A stretch of DNA of 64,000 bases from Actinoallomurus sp050942425 (GTDB taxonomy: Bacteria; Actinomycetota; Actinomycetes; Streptosporangiales; Streptosporangiaceae), in NCBI RefSeq assembly GCF_050942425.1, contig NZ_CP192063.1, positions 3,906,001 to 3,970,000 of the forward strand, in the 5' to 3' direction. A program made the position numbers and the translations under genes. The notes below the pieces were generated by a model. It had not been told where the DNA came from. It did no database searches and saw only the letters and a program-made list of their open reading frames with translations. This document shows positions 8,561-16,444 of the stretch, piece after piece (within the stretch, counting starts at the first letter, position 1; each line of letters begins with the position of its first letter).

Positions 8561-8686
8561 ATGCTCGAAGATCTCGCAAACACGGAAATTTCCGAGGCTA
8601 ACTTCGACGTCGAAGAGCTGTCGCCGGCGCTGAAGAAGGCGTTGGGCGCCAAGGGCCAGCGCGGTTCTCACTATGCGTTCGTGTAA
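8561..8686 (+). CDS. Candidate RiPP precursor peptide (41 aa)
   Basis: A small acidic-to-basic peptide directly upstream of a radical SAM maturase. ATG 8561 has a strong ribosome site (GGAAGGGA, about 5 nt away), which decides the start over an in-frame ATG at 8480. The first part resembles a leader (NFDVEELSPALKKALG, amphipathic and acidic); the tail GAKGQRGSHYAFV is glycine-rich and ends in an aromatic cluster His-Tyr-Ala-Phe-Val at the C-terminus. Radical SAM/SPASM enzymes of this type act on aromatic residues near the precursor C-terminus, so His, Tyr and Phe are the likely sites. It lacks the FxSxx end of classical FxsA substrates. The maturase starts 29 bases downstream. Confidence 0.75.
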   Translation: MLEDLANTEISEANFDVEELSPALKKALGAKGQRGSHYAFV

Positions 8687-8715
8687 GTCAACACGTCTGC
8701 TGTGAGGAGTTAAAG

Positions 8716-9966
8716 GTGGCGGCCACCTCTGTTCTCGAATCCAATGGGGGTAATTCTCCGGAATGGCCCAACGATCTGCTGGACCTCGCGGAGGTTCGGC
8801 GACAGGGGTGGCGGCCACTCCCGTTCGATGAGTTCGTAGTCAAGGTGCACAGTCGGTGCAACCTCTCGTGCGACTACTGCTACATGTACGAGATGGCCGA
8901 TCAGAGCTGGCGAAGTCGGCCGATCGTCATGAGCCAACAGACTATCGTCCACACATGTCAGCGGATTGCGGAGCACGCACAGACGCACGATCTTCCCTCA
9001 GTGCGCGTGGTGCTCCATGGGGGCGAACCGATGTTGGCCGGCGCCGACACTCTTGGGCTTTTCGCGCGAGAGCTGCGTTGCTCGGTCGACGCGAAGACCT
9101 CGGTGGAAATCGGCGTCCAGACCAATGGGATTCTGATAGATCAAACGTTTCTTGGGACCTTCCTAGAACACGGAATACGTGTCGGGGTAAGCCTTGACGG
9201 AGACTCGATCGGGCATGACCGACACCGGCGATATGTCAACGGTCGGGGCAGTCATGACCAGGTTTCCCAGGGCCTTCGTCTGCTGAAGTCCGATGCTCAT
9301 CACGAACTCTTCGCAGGACTTCTTTGCACGATCGACCTCGACAATGATCCGATTCGCACGTATAAGGCGCTCGCCGAATGGGAGCCGCCTCGCGTAGATT
9401 TTCTGCTCCCGCATGGCACATGGGACGAACCTCCACCGTATCGCAGCAGGGATTCGACGGCTACTCCATACGCCGACTGGCTGATCGCTGTATTCGAACA
9501 TTGGTACGAGGCGCCACCGGGTGAGCCTTCGATCAGACTCCTCGACGGTATTATGCAACTGATGCTCGGTCGGTCGAGCCCTTTCGAAGGAATTGGGCTC
9601 GCTCCCGTCAGGCTGCTCGTCATCGAGACTGACGGCACTCTCGAACAGGTTGACACACTCAAGGCTACTTACGCGGGTGCGCCTAATACTGGCCTGAATG
9701 TGGCTGAGCACCCTTTCGATTTGGCCCTCGACCACCCGTCAATCGTGGCAAGACAGCTCGGCGTCGACGCGCTCGCGGAGGACTGTCGATCGTGCCACAT
9801 CCGGGATGTCTGTGGCGGCGGTTATTATCCGCATCGATATCGCACAGGGACGGGGTTTCTCAATCCTTCAGTCTACTGCCCGGACCTCATGAAACTCATC
9901 ACGCACGTGCAGCGCCGGGTCCGCGACGACCTTCTCGCTCATGCACGGAATCCCGATCGCGCATGA
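8716..9966 (+). CDS. FxsB-type radical SAM/SPASM peptide maturase
   Basis: A 416-residue radical SAM enzyme expected to modify the adjacent 41-aa peptide. Cys48, Cys52 and Cys55 form the CxxxCxxC motif for the [4Fe-4S]-SAM cluster (RCNLSCDYCYMYEMADQSW), followed by the SAM-binding HGGEP. The C-terminal SPASM-like part carries four cysteines (LAEDCRSCHIRDVCGGG, then VYCPDL), for auxiliary clusters. The string CDYCYMYEMADQSW and the block GGGYYPHRYRTGTGFLNPSVYC are characteristic of the FxsB family, members of which form cyclophane or ether cross-links. GTG 8716 follows GAGGAG. It lies second in a five-gene operon. The exact bond formed here is unknown. Confidence 0.93.
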   Translation: MAATSVLESNGGNSPEWPNDLLDLAEVRRQGWRPLPFDEFVVKVHSRCNLSCDYCYMYEMADQSWRSRPIVMSQQTIVHTCQRIAEHAQTHDLPSVRVVLHGGEPMLAGADTLGLFARELRCSVDAKTSVEIGVQTNGILIDQTFLGTFLEHGIRVGVSLDGDSIGHDRHRRYVNGRGSHDQVSQGLRLLKSDAHHELFAGLLCTIDLDNDPIRTYKALAEWEPPRVDFLLPHGTWDEPPPYRSRDSTATPYADWLIAVFEHWYEAPPGEPSIRLLDGIMQLMLGRSSPFEGIGLAPVRLLVIETDGTLEQVDTLKATYAGAPNTGLNVAEHPFDLALDHPSIVARQLGVDALAEDCRSCHIRDVCGGGYYPHRYRTGTGFLNPSVYCPDLMKLITHVQRRVRDDLLAHARNPDRA

Positions 9967-9997
9967 CGGTGATGTGCGTCATCCCCGAGGAACGTTT

Positions 9998-10837
9998 GTG
10001 AGTTCAACCTGGAAGCGGCTAGTAGACGGATCAGACGGCGGCGACGATATCAAGCAGGCGATCGTTGCGCTTTGGGACGGGCTCGCGGGTGACTATGACA
10101 GCGCGTGGGCACACGGTCTAAAGACGGGAAGGGAGAAGCGAGCTTGGTCAGATCTGTTGACTCGGCTGCTGCCCCTCGACCCGCCGCTGCGGATCCTGGA
10201 TGTCGGATGTGGCACCGGGTTCTTGTCGCTTCTGCTTGCAGAGGCCGGGCACGCAGTCGTGGGACTTGACCTGTCGGAACCGATGCTCGAGGTTGCAAGG
10301 CGCGCTGCAACCGACCGGTCGCTGCCGGTCGAATTCGTCCAGGGAGATGCCGAAAACCCGACCCGGTCCCTCGGAGGTTTCGACGCCGTCGTGTCCCGGC
10401 ACCTGCTGTGGACTCTGCCGAGCCCACAGCAGGGCCTACTCGCATGGATAGGGCTGCTTTCCCCGGGTGGACGAGTCCTGGCGATCGACGGGTTCTGGAG
10501 CTCCAAGCGGGTCACGGACAAGGCGATGGCGGCCACCGGCCGAGTGCTACGTCGGCTGGCAGATGGGCGGCAACACGGCGACAACGACTACGAGCCGGAA
10601 GTCGCCGCCCGACTCCCTCTGCGCGACCTCACGGAACTCGCCCCTGTACGCGAGCTGTTTACCGCCTCTGGCCTGGTCGACGTGGCAACCGAGCCGCTGA
10701 CCACGATCGATCGGGTCGAGCGGTCCGTGATGCCGGTGAGATACCGGCTTGCGCTTCGCCACCGCCGATATCTCGTGCACGGCCGTCTCCCCGCAGATGG
10801 CCCGGAACTCTCGAAACTGCGGCAAGCCCCAAGGTAG
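9998..10837 (+). CDS. Class I SAM-dependent methyltransferase
   Basis: A 279-residue Rossmann methyltransferase (UbiE/Coq5-like fold). Motif I is ILDVGCGTGFLSLL at about residues 66-80, motif II VVGLDLSEPMLEVA, and the post-II acidic stretch FVQGDAEN. GTG 9998 is chosen because GAGGAA lies 6-7 nt upstream; an ATG at 9941 would overlap the maturase and lacks a ribosome site. Its place inside the operon suggests it methylates the peptide product or an amino acid joined to it. Confidence 0.88.
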   Translation: MSSTWKRLVDGSDGGDDIKQAIVALWDGLAGDYDSAWAHGLKTGREKRAWSDLLTRLLPLDPPLRILDVGCGTGFLSLLLAEAGHAVVGLDLSEPMLEVARRAATDRSLPVEFVQGDAENPTRSLGGFDAVVSRHLLWTLPSPQQGLLAWIGLLSPGGRVLAIDGFWSSKRVTDKAMAATGRVLRRLADGRQHGDNDYEPEVAARLPLRDLTELAPVRELFTASGLVDVATEPLTTIDRVERSVMPVRYRLALRHRRYLVHGRLPADGPELSKLRQAPR

Positions 10838-10863
10838 GGCTACTCGCGGGCGCGGCCGACCAG

Positions 10864-12132
10864 ATGAATGAGTCCAAGGGATCTTCTGCGGAGATGAGAC
10901 TTTCCGGAATAGACCGGTATCGGGTTGTCTTGAGAACTCCTGGGATCCGCCCCACGCTGGCGGCCGGATTCATCCTGAAGCTTGCGGTGATCGCGATCCC
11001 CATCGTGTTGACCCTGCATGTGGCCTTGGGACTGGGCAAAGGCTTGGGAGCGGCGGGGCTGGTCGTGAGTGGCTGGCTCGTCGGAGTAACTGTCGGTGCA
11101 CCGCTGCAGGGCGCCGCAATCGACAAATGGGGCCTTCGTCCGGCACTGCTATTCAGTGCCGCTGTACAGGGTGTTTTCTGGGGCATGGCGCCGCTGTTGC
11201 CGTTGTCGGCGCTGATGGTCAGTGCGACAGCCTCGGGGGTGCTGCTGATACCGGGCTCCACCCCGGTCAGGCTGGTGATCGCAGCTCTTGTGCCGGAAGG
11301 ACAACGGCAAACCGGCTTTGCCATCGACTCGATGCTCACCGAACTTTCGTATCTTGTCGGCCCTGCCCTGGGAGCGCTGGTGACCACCGAGGCGTCCAGT
11401 ACGGCGGCCATGCGCGGGCTCGGATTCGTATCGCTGCTCGGTGGTGTTTCAATAGCGATGCTGCGTCGTCGCCAGGACGCCACGGCGGCTGAGGTCGGCG
11501 GCGAGCGGGAAGGAACACGGCCGCCGACTCCATGGAAGAGCCTGATCGCCTTGCTGGCTTGTGTATTCGCTGTGGGCGGGACCACGAGCGGGTTCGAAAT
11601 CGCGATGGTAGGGCTAATGCGGCACGTGGGGAGTGCCCAGTGGATAGGCGTGCTCCTGTCCGCGTGCGGAGTCTATGCCCTGGTGGGCGGATTTGTCCTC
11701 GGGGCCTCACGGCTAACGGTTCGGACCTGGGCCGGTGCGCTGGTCCTCGGAATGGTTGTCATCCCGATCGGTTGGGTTACGGACTGGCGCGTCTTGCTCG
11801 CTGTGGTCGCGCCTGCGGCCGTGCTCTCCTCGGTCACCCTCGCTGCTGGCGCGAGCGAGGTCAGCCGCTTTGCGACGGCCGCCACTCAGGGAAGAGTCAT
11901 GAGTCTCTATGGCGCAGCGCTCGCAGGCGGCAATGCCGTGGGCGCTCCGTTGGTGGGGTTTGCGGTAAGCGCGGGTGGTCCGGTCATCGGCTTCGTCACG
12001 GCCGGCGGCGGCGCCATCGTCGTTTCACTTGCAATCAAGCTTATGTTTAGCAGCAGAGACCCACATATACCGGTGGGCTCGACCGCGCGGTTGGTTGACT
12101 CAACCGCTGCGCCGACTCCGTTGGGGGATTAG
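10864..12132 (+). CDS. MFS exporter of the RiPP operon
   Basis: A 422-residue major facilitator with about 12 hydrophobic helices. A Lys/Arg-containing loop (DKWGLRPALLFSA) corresponds to the MFS A-motif, and a charged loop around residues 205-225 divides the two halves. ATG 10864 begins 26 bases after the methyltransferase stop; ATG 10894 is an alternative. It resembles drug or amino-acid efflux carriers and probably exports the mature product and provides self-resistance. No separate leader peptidase or ABC transporter is present. Confidence 0.85.
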   Translation: MNESKGSSAEMRLSGIDRYRVVLRTPGIRPTLAAGFILKLAVIAIPIVLTLHVALGLGKGLGAAGLVVSGWLVGVTVGAPLQGAAIDKWGLRPALLFSAAVQGVFWGMAPLLPLSALMVSATASGVLLIPGSTPVRLVIAALVPEGQRQTGFAIDSMLTELSYLVGPALGALVTTEASSTAAMRGLGFVSLLGGVSIAMLRRRQDATAAEVGGEREGTRPPTPWKSLIALLACVFAVGGTTSGFEIAMVGLMRHVGSAQWIGVLLSACGVYALVGGFVLGASRLTVRTWAGALVLGMVVIPIGWVTDWRVLLAVVAPAAVLSSVTLAAGASEVSRFATAATQGRVMSLYGAALAGGNAVGAPLVGFAVSAGGPVIGFVTAGGGAIVVSLAIKLMFSSRDPHIPVGSTARLVDSTAAPTPLGD

Positions 12133-13389
12133 ATGCATTCTCCGCCATTCGTTGTCATCGTCGACTCGTATGCGCCGACTCAGATACTTGTCGATCAGTT
12201 CCGCAAGGCCGGAGCTCAATTGATACGGGTGCAGAGCACGGTCGACATCCCACGCGTCTACGAGGACTGGTCGGGCCCAACCGGGTACGTGGCGAACATC
12301 GTGCACACTGGCGATCTGGCCACAACCATCGCCAAGGTCGCCGAGTACCAGCCGACAGCGGTACTAGCCGGTGGCGAGATCGGAGTGGAGCTCGCTGATG
12401 CTCTAGCCGAGGCCCTGGATCTTCCCGGCAATGGAACACGGTTGAGTGCTGCTCGGCGAGACAAGTATGTCATGATTGAGACGGTAAGACAGGCGGGCTT
12501 GGCTGCTGCCCGGCAAAAGCGAGTCGAATCCGCAACCGAGTTGATGGACTGGCACACCGCCACTGGTGGTCGTATTGTTGTGAAGCCGATCCGAAGCTCG
12601 GGTGGCGACTCGATTTTCGTTTGCGATACCCCAGATCAGTCTGCGGCTGCATTTTCCCGGATTCACGGCGCCAATAATATCTTTTCGACTCGCAATGTCG
12701 GTGCCCTCGCGCAAGAATATCTACGCGGAACCGAATATATTGTAAACACTGTGAGTCGCGATGGAAATCATCGTATCTGCGATGTGTGGTGTACGACGCG
12801 GATTTCCGTCAATGGTATGCTCGATCTTGTCGACACCGAATACCTGATGCCGCGATCCGGGGCCGTTCAGGACGTATTGGCTGCCTATGCAATCGAGGTG
12901 CTCGACGCGCTCGAAATTCGATATGGCGCAGCACATCTGGAGATCAGAGTAACATCTCGTGGGCCGGTTCTCGTCGAGGTGGGCGCCCGGATATGTGGCG
13001 CCGGCCTGCCGTACTATGCACAAGTCGCGCAAGGTGAATCGCAACTCGACTGGACCGTCATGGCTTACCTCGACCCGGCTCAATTTCTCGCCACCTACCA
13101 GGAAAGCCGGCCAGATCGGAATTTCTGCGCCTTTGTCGGTCTCGTCTCCCCTGCCACGGGGATCCTGCGGCGATATCGAGACCTATCAACACTTCACCGC
13201 CTTGAGAGCTTCTATGAGTTGAAAATCGCCGTGCAGCCTGGCCAGCCTATTTATCGAACCGTAGATGATCTCACCTATCCTGGCATTGTCATTCTCATGC
13301 ATGAAAGCGAAGAAACTATACGGCGCGACGCCAATACCATTCGCTACCTTGATGGACCAAGCTTCTATGACATCTCACCAACGCAGTAG
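12133..13389 (+). CDS. ATP-grasp carboxylate-amine ligase
   Basis: A 418-residue ATP-grasp enzyme of the carbamoyl-phosphate/BacD/DdaF-like type, which activates a carboxylate as acyl phosphate and joins it to an amine. Visible motifs are the N-terminal FVVIVDSYAPT, ATP-binding IVVKPIRSSGGDSIFV, EYLRGTEYIVNTVSRDGNH and the metal-binding GPVLVEVGARICGAGLP. It is not RimK-like as in microviridin or TgmB systems. ATG 12133 abuts the exporter stop TAG (12130-12132) with GGGGGA upstream. It is last in the operon, so it probably ligates an amino acid to the peptide or a peptide-derived fragment. Codon use is less GC-rich than in flanking genes. Confidence 0.87.
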   Translation: MHSPPFVVIVDSYAPTQILVDQFRKAGAQLIRVQSTVDIPRVYEDWSGPTGYVANIVHTGDLATTIAKVAEYQPTAVLAGGEIGVELADALAEALDLPGNGTRLSAARRDKYVMIETVRQAGLAAARQKRVESATELMDWHTATGGRIVVKPIRSSGGDSIFVCDTPDQSAAAFSRIHGANNIFSTRNVGALAQEYLRGTEYIVNTVSRDGNHRICDVWCTTRISVNGMLDLVDTEYLMPRSGAVQDVLAAYAIEVLDALEIRYGAAHLEIRVTSRGPVLVEVGARICGAGLPYYAQVAQGESQLDWTVMAYLDPAQFLATYQESRPDRNFCAFVGLVSPATGILRRYRDLSTLHRLESFYELKIAVQPGQPIYRTVDDLTYPGIVILMHESEETIRRDANTIRYLDGPSFYDISPTQ

Positions 13390-13451
13390 ACCCGCGCATC
13401 GATCGCCTAAGCCAGCGCCGACGGGACGTCACCCGCTGAAAACCGTCGTTA

Positions 13452-13865
13452 TCAGGCGTCTTCGCCGACGCCCAACTGGTGTCGCATCGCGGCCGAGTCG
13501 AGCAGGGCCCAGTGTTCAACGATCTTGCCGTCCCGCACGCGGACCATGTCGATGCCGGTGACCTCATAACGTCGCCCGGACGCCGCGTGAGTGCCGCGAA
13601 CGGTATAGCGGTTGACGGAGAAATCACCGGAAGCAACGTTGTGCTCGACCGTCGACTGGACGCCGTCATCCATGTGTTCCCACTTTTGTCTCCAGGCGGC
13701 CGCGCCCTTGTGATCGCCCAAAGCGCCTCCGCGGTGGTCGATGACGTCAGGATCGATCAGCGCCAGGGCCTCCTCGCGCCGGCCCGCACTGAACAACTCG
13801 ACGATGCGCCGGTGGACCTCGGCCGCGCTGGCGACCGACGTAGCAGCCTCCGTCTGTTCTGACAT
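13452..13865 (-). CDS. SnoaL-like (NTF2-fold) protein
   Basis: A 137-residue protein with the SnoaL/ester-cyclase pattern: an N-terminal helix (HRRIVELFSAGRREEALALI), DPDVIDHRGG, and a C-terminal VRVRDGKIVEHWALLD. The family includes polyketide cyclases and small hydrolases; no catalytic assignment is safe. It is divergent from the TetR gene at 13966 and the shared intergenic region holds two palindromic operators, so it is probably repressed by that regulator. Confidence 0.8.
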   Translation of the reverse strand: MSEQTEAATSVASAAEVHRRIVELFSAGRREEALALIDPDVIDHRGGALGDHKGAAAWRQKWEHMDDGVQSTVEHNVASGDFSVNRYTVRGTHAASGRRYEVTGIDMVRVRDGKIVEHWALLDSAAMRHQLGVGEDA

Positions 13866-13893
13866 GCGATGTCTCCTCCATCAAGCCGAGGCG

Positions 13894-13915
13894 TAACTGG
13901 GGAGCTCCCCGGTTA
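13894..13915. promoter_or_regulatory. TetR operator, copy 1
   Basis: A 22-nt near-perfect palindrome with core GGGGAGCTCCCC flanked by TAAC on the left and GTTA on the right. It lies between the SnoaL gene and the TetR gene. Confidence 0.65.
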
Positions 13916-13931
13916 GTCTGCTCCGGTACTG

Positions 13932-13953
13932 TAATCGGGGATATCCCCGGTTA
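13932..13953. promoter_or_regulatory. TetR operator, copy 2
   Basis: A second 22-nt palindrome with core CGGGGATATCCCCG, flanked by TAAT and GTTA. It matches copy 1 in both half-sites, and the two centres are 38 bp apart. It ends 12 bases before the TetR start codon. Confidence 0.65.
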
Positions 13954-13965
13954 GCAAGGAGGGTC

Positions 13966-14556
13966 ATGTCATCGGCCGACGCCGGCTCCGCGGCACGCCA
14001 AGGACCGCCGCAGCGACCCCGCCGGGCCGACGCGCAGCGCAACTACGAGCGACTGCTGGCCACCGCCAGGGAGGTCTTCGGCGAGCGTGGTGTCGACGCG
14101 CCTCTCGACGACATCGCCCGCCGGGCCGGGATCGGCAACGCCACGATGTACCGGCATTTCCCGACGCGCCGAGAGCTGATCATCGCCGTTTACGCCGACG
14201 AGGTGGCTGCGCTCTGCACCCAGGGCGAGGCCCTGCTCGATGATGAGTCGCCCGCTGACGCGCTCTTCGGCTGGCTGCGAGCCTTCATCGCGCACGTGGC
14301 CGCAAAACGCGAGCTGGCGCTGGCCATCCCCGACGATCAGGGTGGGCAGCGCTCGGCATTGTTCGACCGCTGGCACAAGTCGATGCGCACGACCGCGTCC
14401 ACGTTGCTGACACACGCCCAAAGCCGTGGCGCCGTCGATACCGATCTCGACGTCTCCGACCTGCTCACACTGGCCAACGGTATCGCCGTGGCCAGCAGCG
14501 ACACCGATCAGGCCGAGCGGTGCCTTGGACTCCTTCGCCGCGCTATCGCCACCTAG
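13966..14556 (+). CDS. TetR family repressor
   Basis: A 196-residue TetR/AcrR regulator. The HTH is classical (GVDAPLDDIARRAGIGNATMYRHFPTRREL, about residues 45-75, described in parts), with a helical ligand-binding domain after it. ATG 13966 follows AAGGAGG. It is divergent from the SnoaL gene and two operators sit in the gap, one just upstream of its own start, so autoregulation together with control of the SnoaL gene is likely. Confidence 0.9.
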   Translation: MSSADAGSAARQGPPQRPRRADAQRNYERLLATAREVFGERGVDAPLDDIARRAGIGNATMYRHFPTRRELIIAVYADEVAALCTQGEALLDDESPADALFGWLRAFIAHVAAKRELALAIPDDQGGQRSALFDRWHKSMRTTASTLLTHAQSRGAVDTDLDVSDLLTLANGIAVASSDTDQAERCLGLLRRAIAT

Positions 14557-14702
14557 CCGGACGCCGAACCCGTCGAGGTTCGGCGTCACCTCACACACGT
14601 TCGCGCGAACATGTGTGCTTCGCCGAAGGACTCGTTGGTGGCGATCGCCGGGCTGTTCTTCTGATCAGGGGCGTTGCCCGAACTCATCGGCGAACGCTGC
14701 CG

Positions 14703-15650
14703 CTAGACGTCGACAGAACCATTCTCGCGGCGTGCCGCTCCGTCGGCCGTCGAGCGGACCTCGCGGGCGATGTCCGGCCACAGGGCGGCGGGGAGGTCGT
14801 GGCCCACGCCGGGGAGGGTCACCAGCCGCGCGTCCTCGATGGCCCGCGCGGTGGCGCGTGCGGCGGCGACCCGCAGGAGCTGGTCCTGCTCGCCGTGCAG
14901 GACCAACGTGGGCAGATGGAGCTCGTGAAGCCGCGGCCCGTGCCAGTGGGCGCCGATCTGCCGGCTCTGCGCCTTCTTGTCGCGGGGCCCGCTGTCCACT
15001 TCGGCTTCGATCCACGCGCGGGCGGCCGCCTCGTCGAACGGGTAGCCGGGTGAGGCGATGCCGCGCCAGACCGCCAGAGCCGCCTCGATGTCGCCCTCGC
15101 GTCCCTCGGGGAACCGCATGCGGGCCAGCTTCGCGAGCAGGCCGAACCGCAGGTAGCGCAGCACGCCCAGCCCGGACACGTCGCTGGGGACCGCCGCGGA
15201 GGACGTCAGGCTGAGCACGCGGTCGGGGTGGCGGAGGGCGACGCGCTGCGCGAGCTGTCCTCCCAGGGAGTGCCCGAAGACGTGCGCCCGCTCCCAGCCG
15301 AGAGCGTCCAGGACGGCGACCGCGTCGTCGGTCATGTCCTCGGCGGTGTACGGACTTCCGCGCTTGCCGAACAGCGCGGAGAAGGGGTTGCCGGCCGGGG
15401 TCGCCGGCATGCGGGTGGACTGGCCGGCGTCGCGCTGGTCGTAGCGGGCGACCTCGAAACCCGCGTCGGCGAAGGCCTCGCACAGGCCGGCCGGCCACCA
15501 GAAGCGGGAGACCGCCAGTCCCATGATGAGCAGGAGCGGCTCGCCGCGTGACCCGCGCAGGCGATCGAACGCGATGTCCACCCCGCCGTTGGCCGTGTAC
15601 CGGGTCGGCGTCCATTCCAGAGCCCGCCCGGTTGCTGATCGGTCGACCAT
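14703..15650 (-). CDS. Alpha/beta hydrolase
   Basis: A 315-residue alpha/beta hydrolase. The nucleophile elbow is GHSLGG (Ser about residue 127), the acid is probably Asp in LVLHGEQDQLL, and the histidine is in LPGVGHDLP. The oxyanion strand reads PLLLIMGLAVSRFWW. It resembles the RdmC-like methylesterase/haloperoxidase-type group. ATG 15650 is preceded by GGGAGA. It is divergent from a TetR gene with two operators between them, suggesting substrate-induced expression. Confidence 0.87.
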   Translation of the reverse strand: MVDRSATGRALEWTPTRYTANGGVDIAFDRLRGSRGEPLLLIMGLAVSRFWWPAGLCEAFADAGFEVARYDQRDAGQSTRMPATPAGNPFSALFGKRGSPYTAEDMTDDAVAVLDALGWERAHVFGHSLGGQLAQRVALRHPDRVLSLTSSAAVPSDVSGLGVLRYLRFGLLAKLARMRFPEGREGDIEAALAVWRGIASPGYPFDEAAARAWIEAEVDSGPRDKKAQSRQIGAHWHGPRLHELHLPTLVLHGEQDQLLRVAAARATARAIEDARLVTLPGVGHDLPAALWPDIAREVRSTADGAARRENGSVDV

Positions 15651-15662
15651 GTCATCTCCCTA

Positions 15663-15681
15663 CTGCGATCGACGTTCGCAT
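15663..15681. promoter_or_regulatory. TetR operator, copy 1 (hydrolase side)
   Basis: CTGCGATCGACGTTCGCAT is an imperfect palindrome matching the copy at 15702 in most positions. It sits 13 bases from the hydrolase start codon. Confidence 0.55.
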
Positions 15682-15701
15682 AAAGTCGTTCGGCTACGAT
15701 A

Positions 15702-15720
15702 CTGCAAACGGCGTTCGCAG
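15702..15720. promoter_or_regulatory. TetR operator, copy 2 (regulator side)
   Basis: CTGCAAACGGCGTTCGCAG is a 19-nt palindrome with one mismatched pair. Its centre is 39 bp from copy 1 and it precedes the TetR start at 15733. Confidence 0.6.
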
Positions 15721-15732
15721 AAAGGTGAGGGT

Positions 15733-16440
15733 GTGACCGAGGGGTCCGACCGCAGCATCTGGCTACGACCTGAGCGTGGGGCGCGCGGCCCGGCGCCCGA
15801 GTACAGCCGGAGCCGAATCGCCGCAGCGGGCGTCGCGCTCGCCGACGCGGACGGGCTCGGCGCCGTCACCATGCGAGCGGTGGCGGACGCCCTCGGCACC
15901 GGACCGGCATCTCTCTACCGCTACGTCGCCACCCGCGACGAGCTGATCGAACTGATGATCAACGAGGTGAACGGAGAGGTCGATCTCGCCGCGCCCGGCA
16001 CCGGGCACTGGCTCCAGGATCTGCTGGCCCTGGCCCGGCGGAGCCGCGACATCTACCTCCGTCATCCCTGGCTGCTCGACGCGGGCGGCCTGGGCGGCCC
16101 GATCGGACCGAACGCGGTCGACTACCTCGAGCACGCGCTGGCCACCCTCTCCGGCATCGGCGTCGACCCCCGTACCAAGCTGGAGGCGATCGGCGTGCTG
16201 AACGGCCTGGTCGCGCTCCTGGCGCGCGCGGAGATCGCGCAGGGAACCACCGGCCGTACACTCCCGCAGTGGCAGCGGGACCAGGCGGCCTACCTGAGCG
16301 AGGTCGTGACGGCGGGTCGCCACCCTCACCTGGCCGCCGCGCTGGCGGCCCGCCCTCCCGAGGCCGCCGAGCCTCTCTTCGACCGGGTCATCACCCGAGT
16401 GCTGACCGGACTTCTCCGGCAGGACCCCCCAAAGGAATGA
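15733..16440 (+). CDS. TetR family regulator with TetR_C domain
   Basis: A 235-residue TetR regulator with HTH around residues 25-70 (IAAAGVALADADGLGAVTMR, then GTGPASLYRYVATRDELIEL) and a TetR_C-type effector domain. GTG 15733 is chosen for AGGTGAGG just upstream; longer in-frame extensions run through the operators. It probably represses the divergent alpha/beta hydrolase. A short piece of a close homologue of its C-terminus survives at 27848-27955. Confidence 0.9.
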   Translation: MTEGSDRSIWLRPERGARGPAPEYSRSRIAAAGVALADADGLGAVTMRAVADALGTGPASLYRYVATRDELIELMINEVNGEVDLAAPGTGHWLQDLLALARRSRDIYLRHPWLLDAGGLGGPIGPNAVDYLEHALATLSGIGVDPRTKLEAIGVLNGLVALLARAEIAQGTTGRTLPQWQRDQAAYLSEVVTAGRHPHLAAALAARPPEAAEPLFDRVITRVLTGLLRQDPPKE

Positions 16441-16444
16441 CCCC

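Noticed and set aside
8561..8686. Assignment of the peptide as a mycofactocin or FxsA precursor
   Set aside because: It lacks the mycofactocin end (VY) and partner genes, and lacks the FxSxx terminus.
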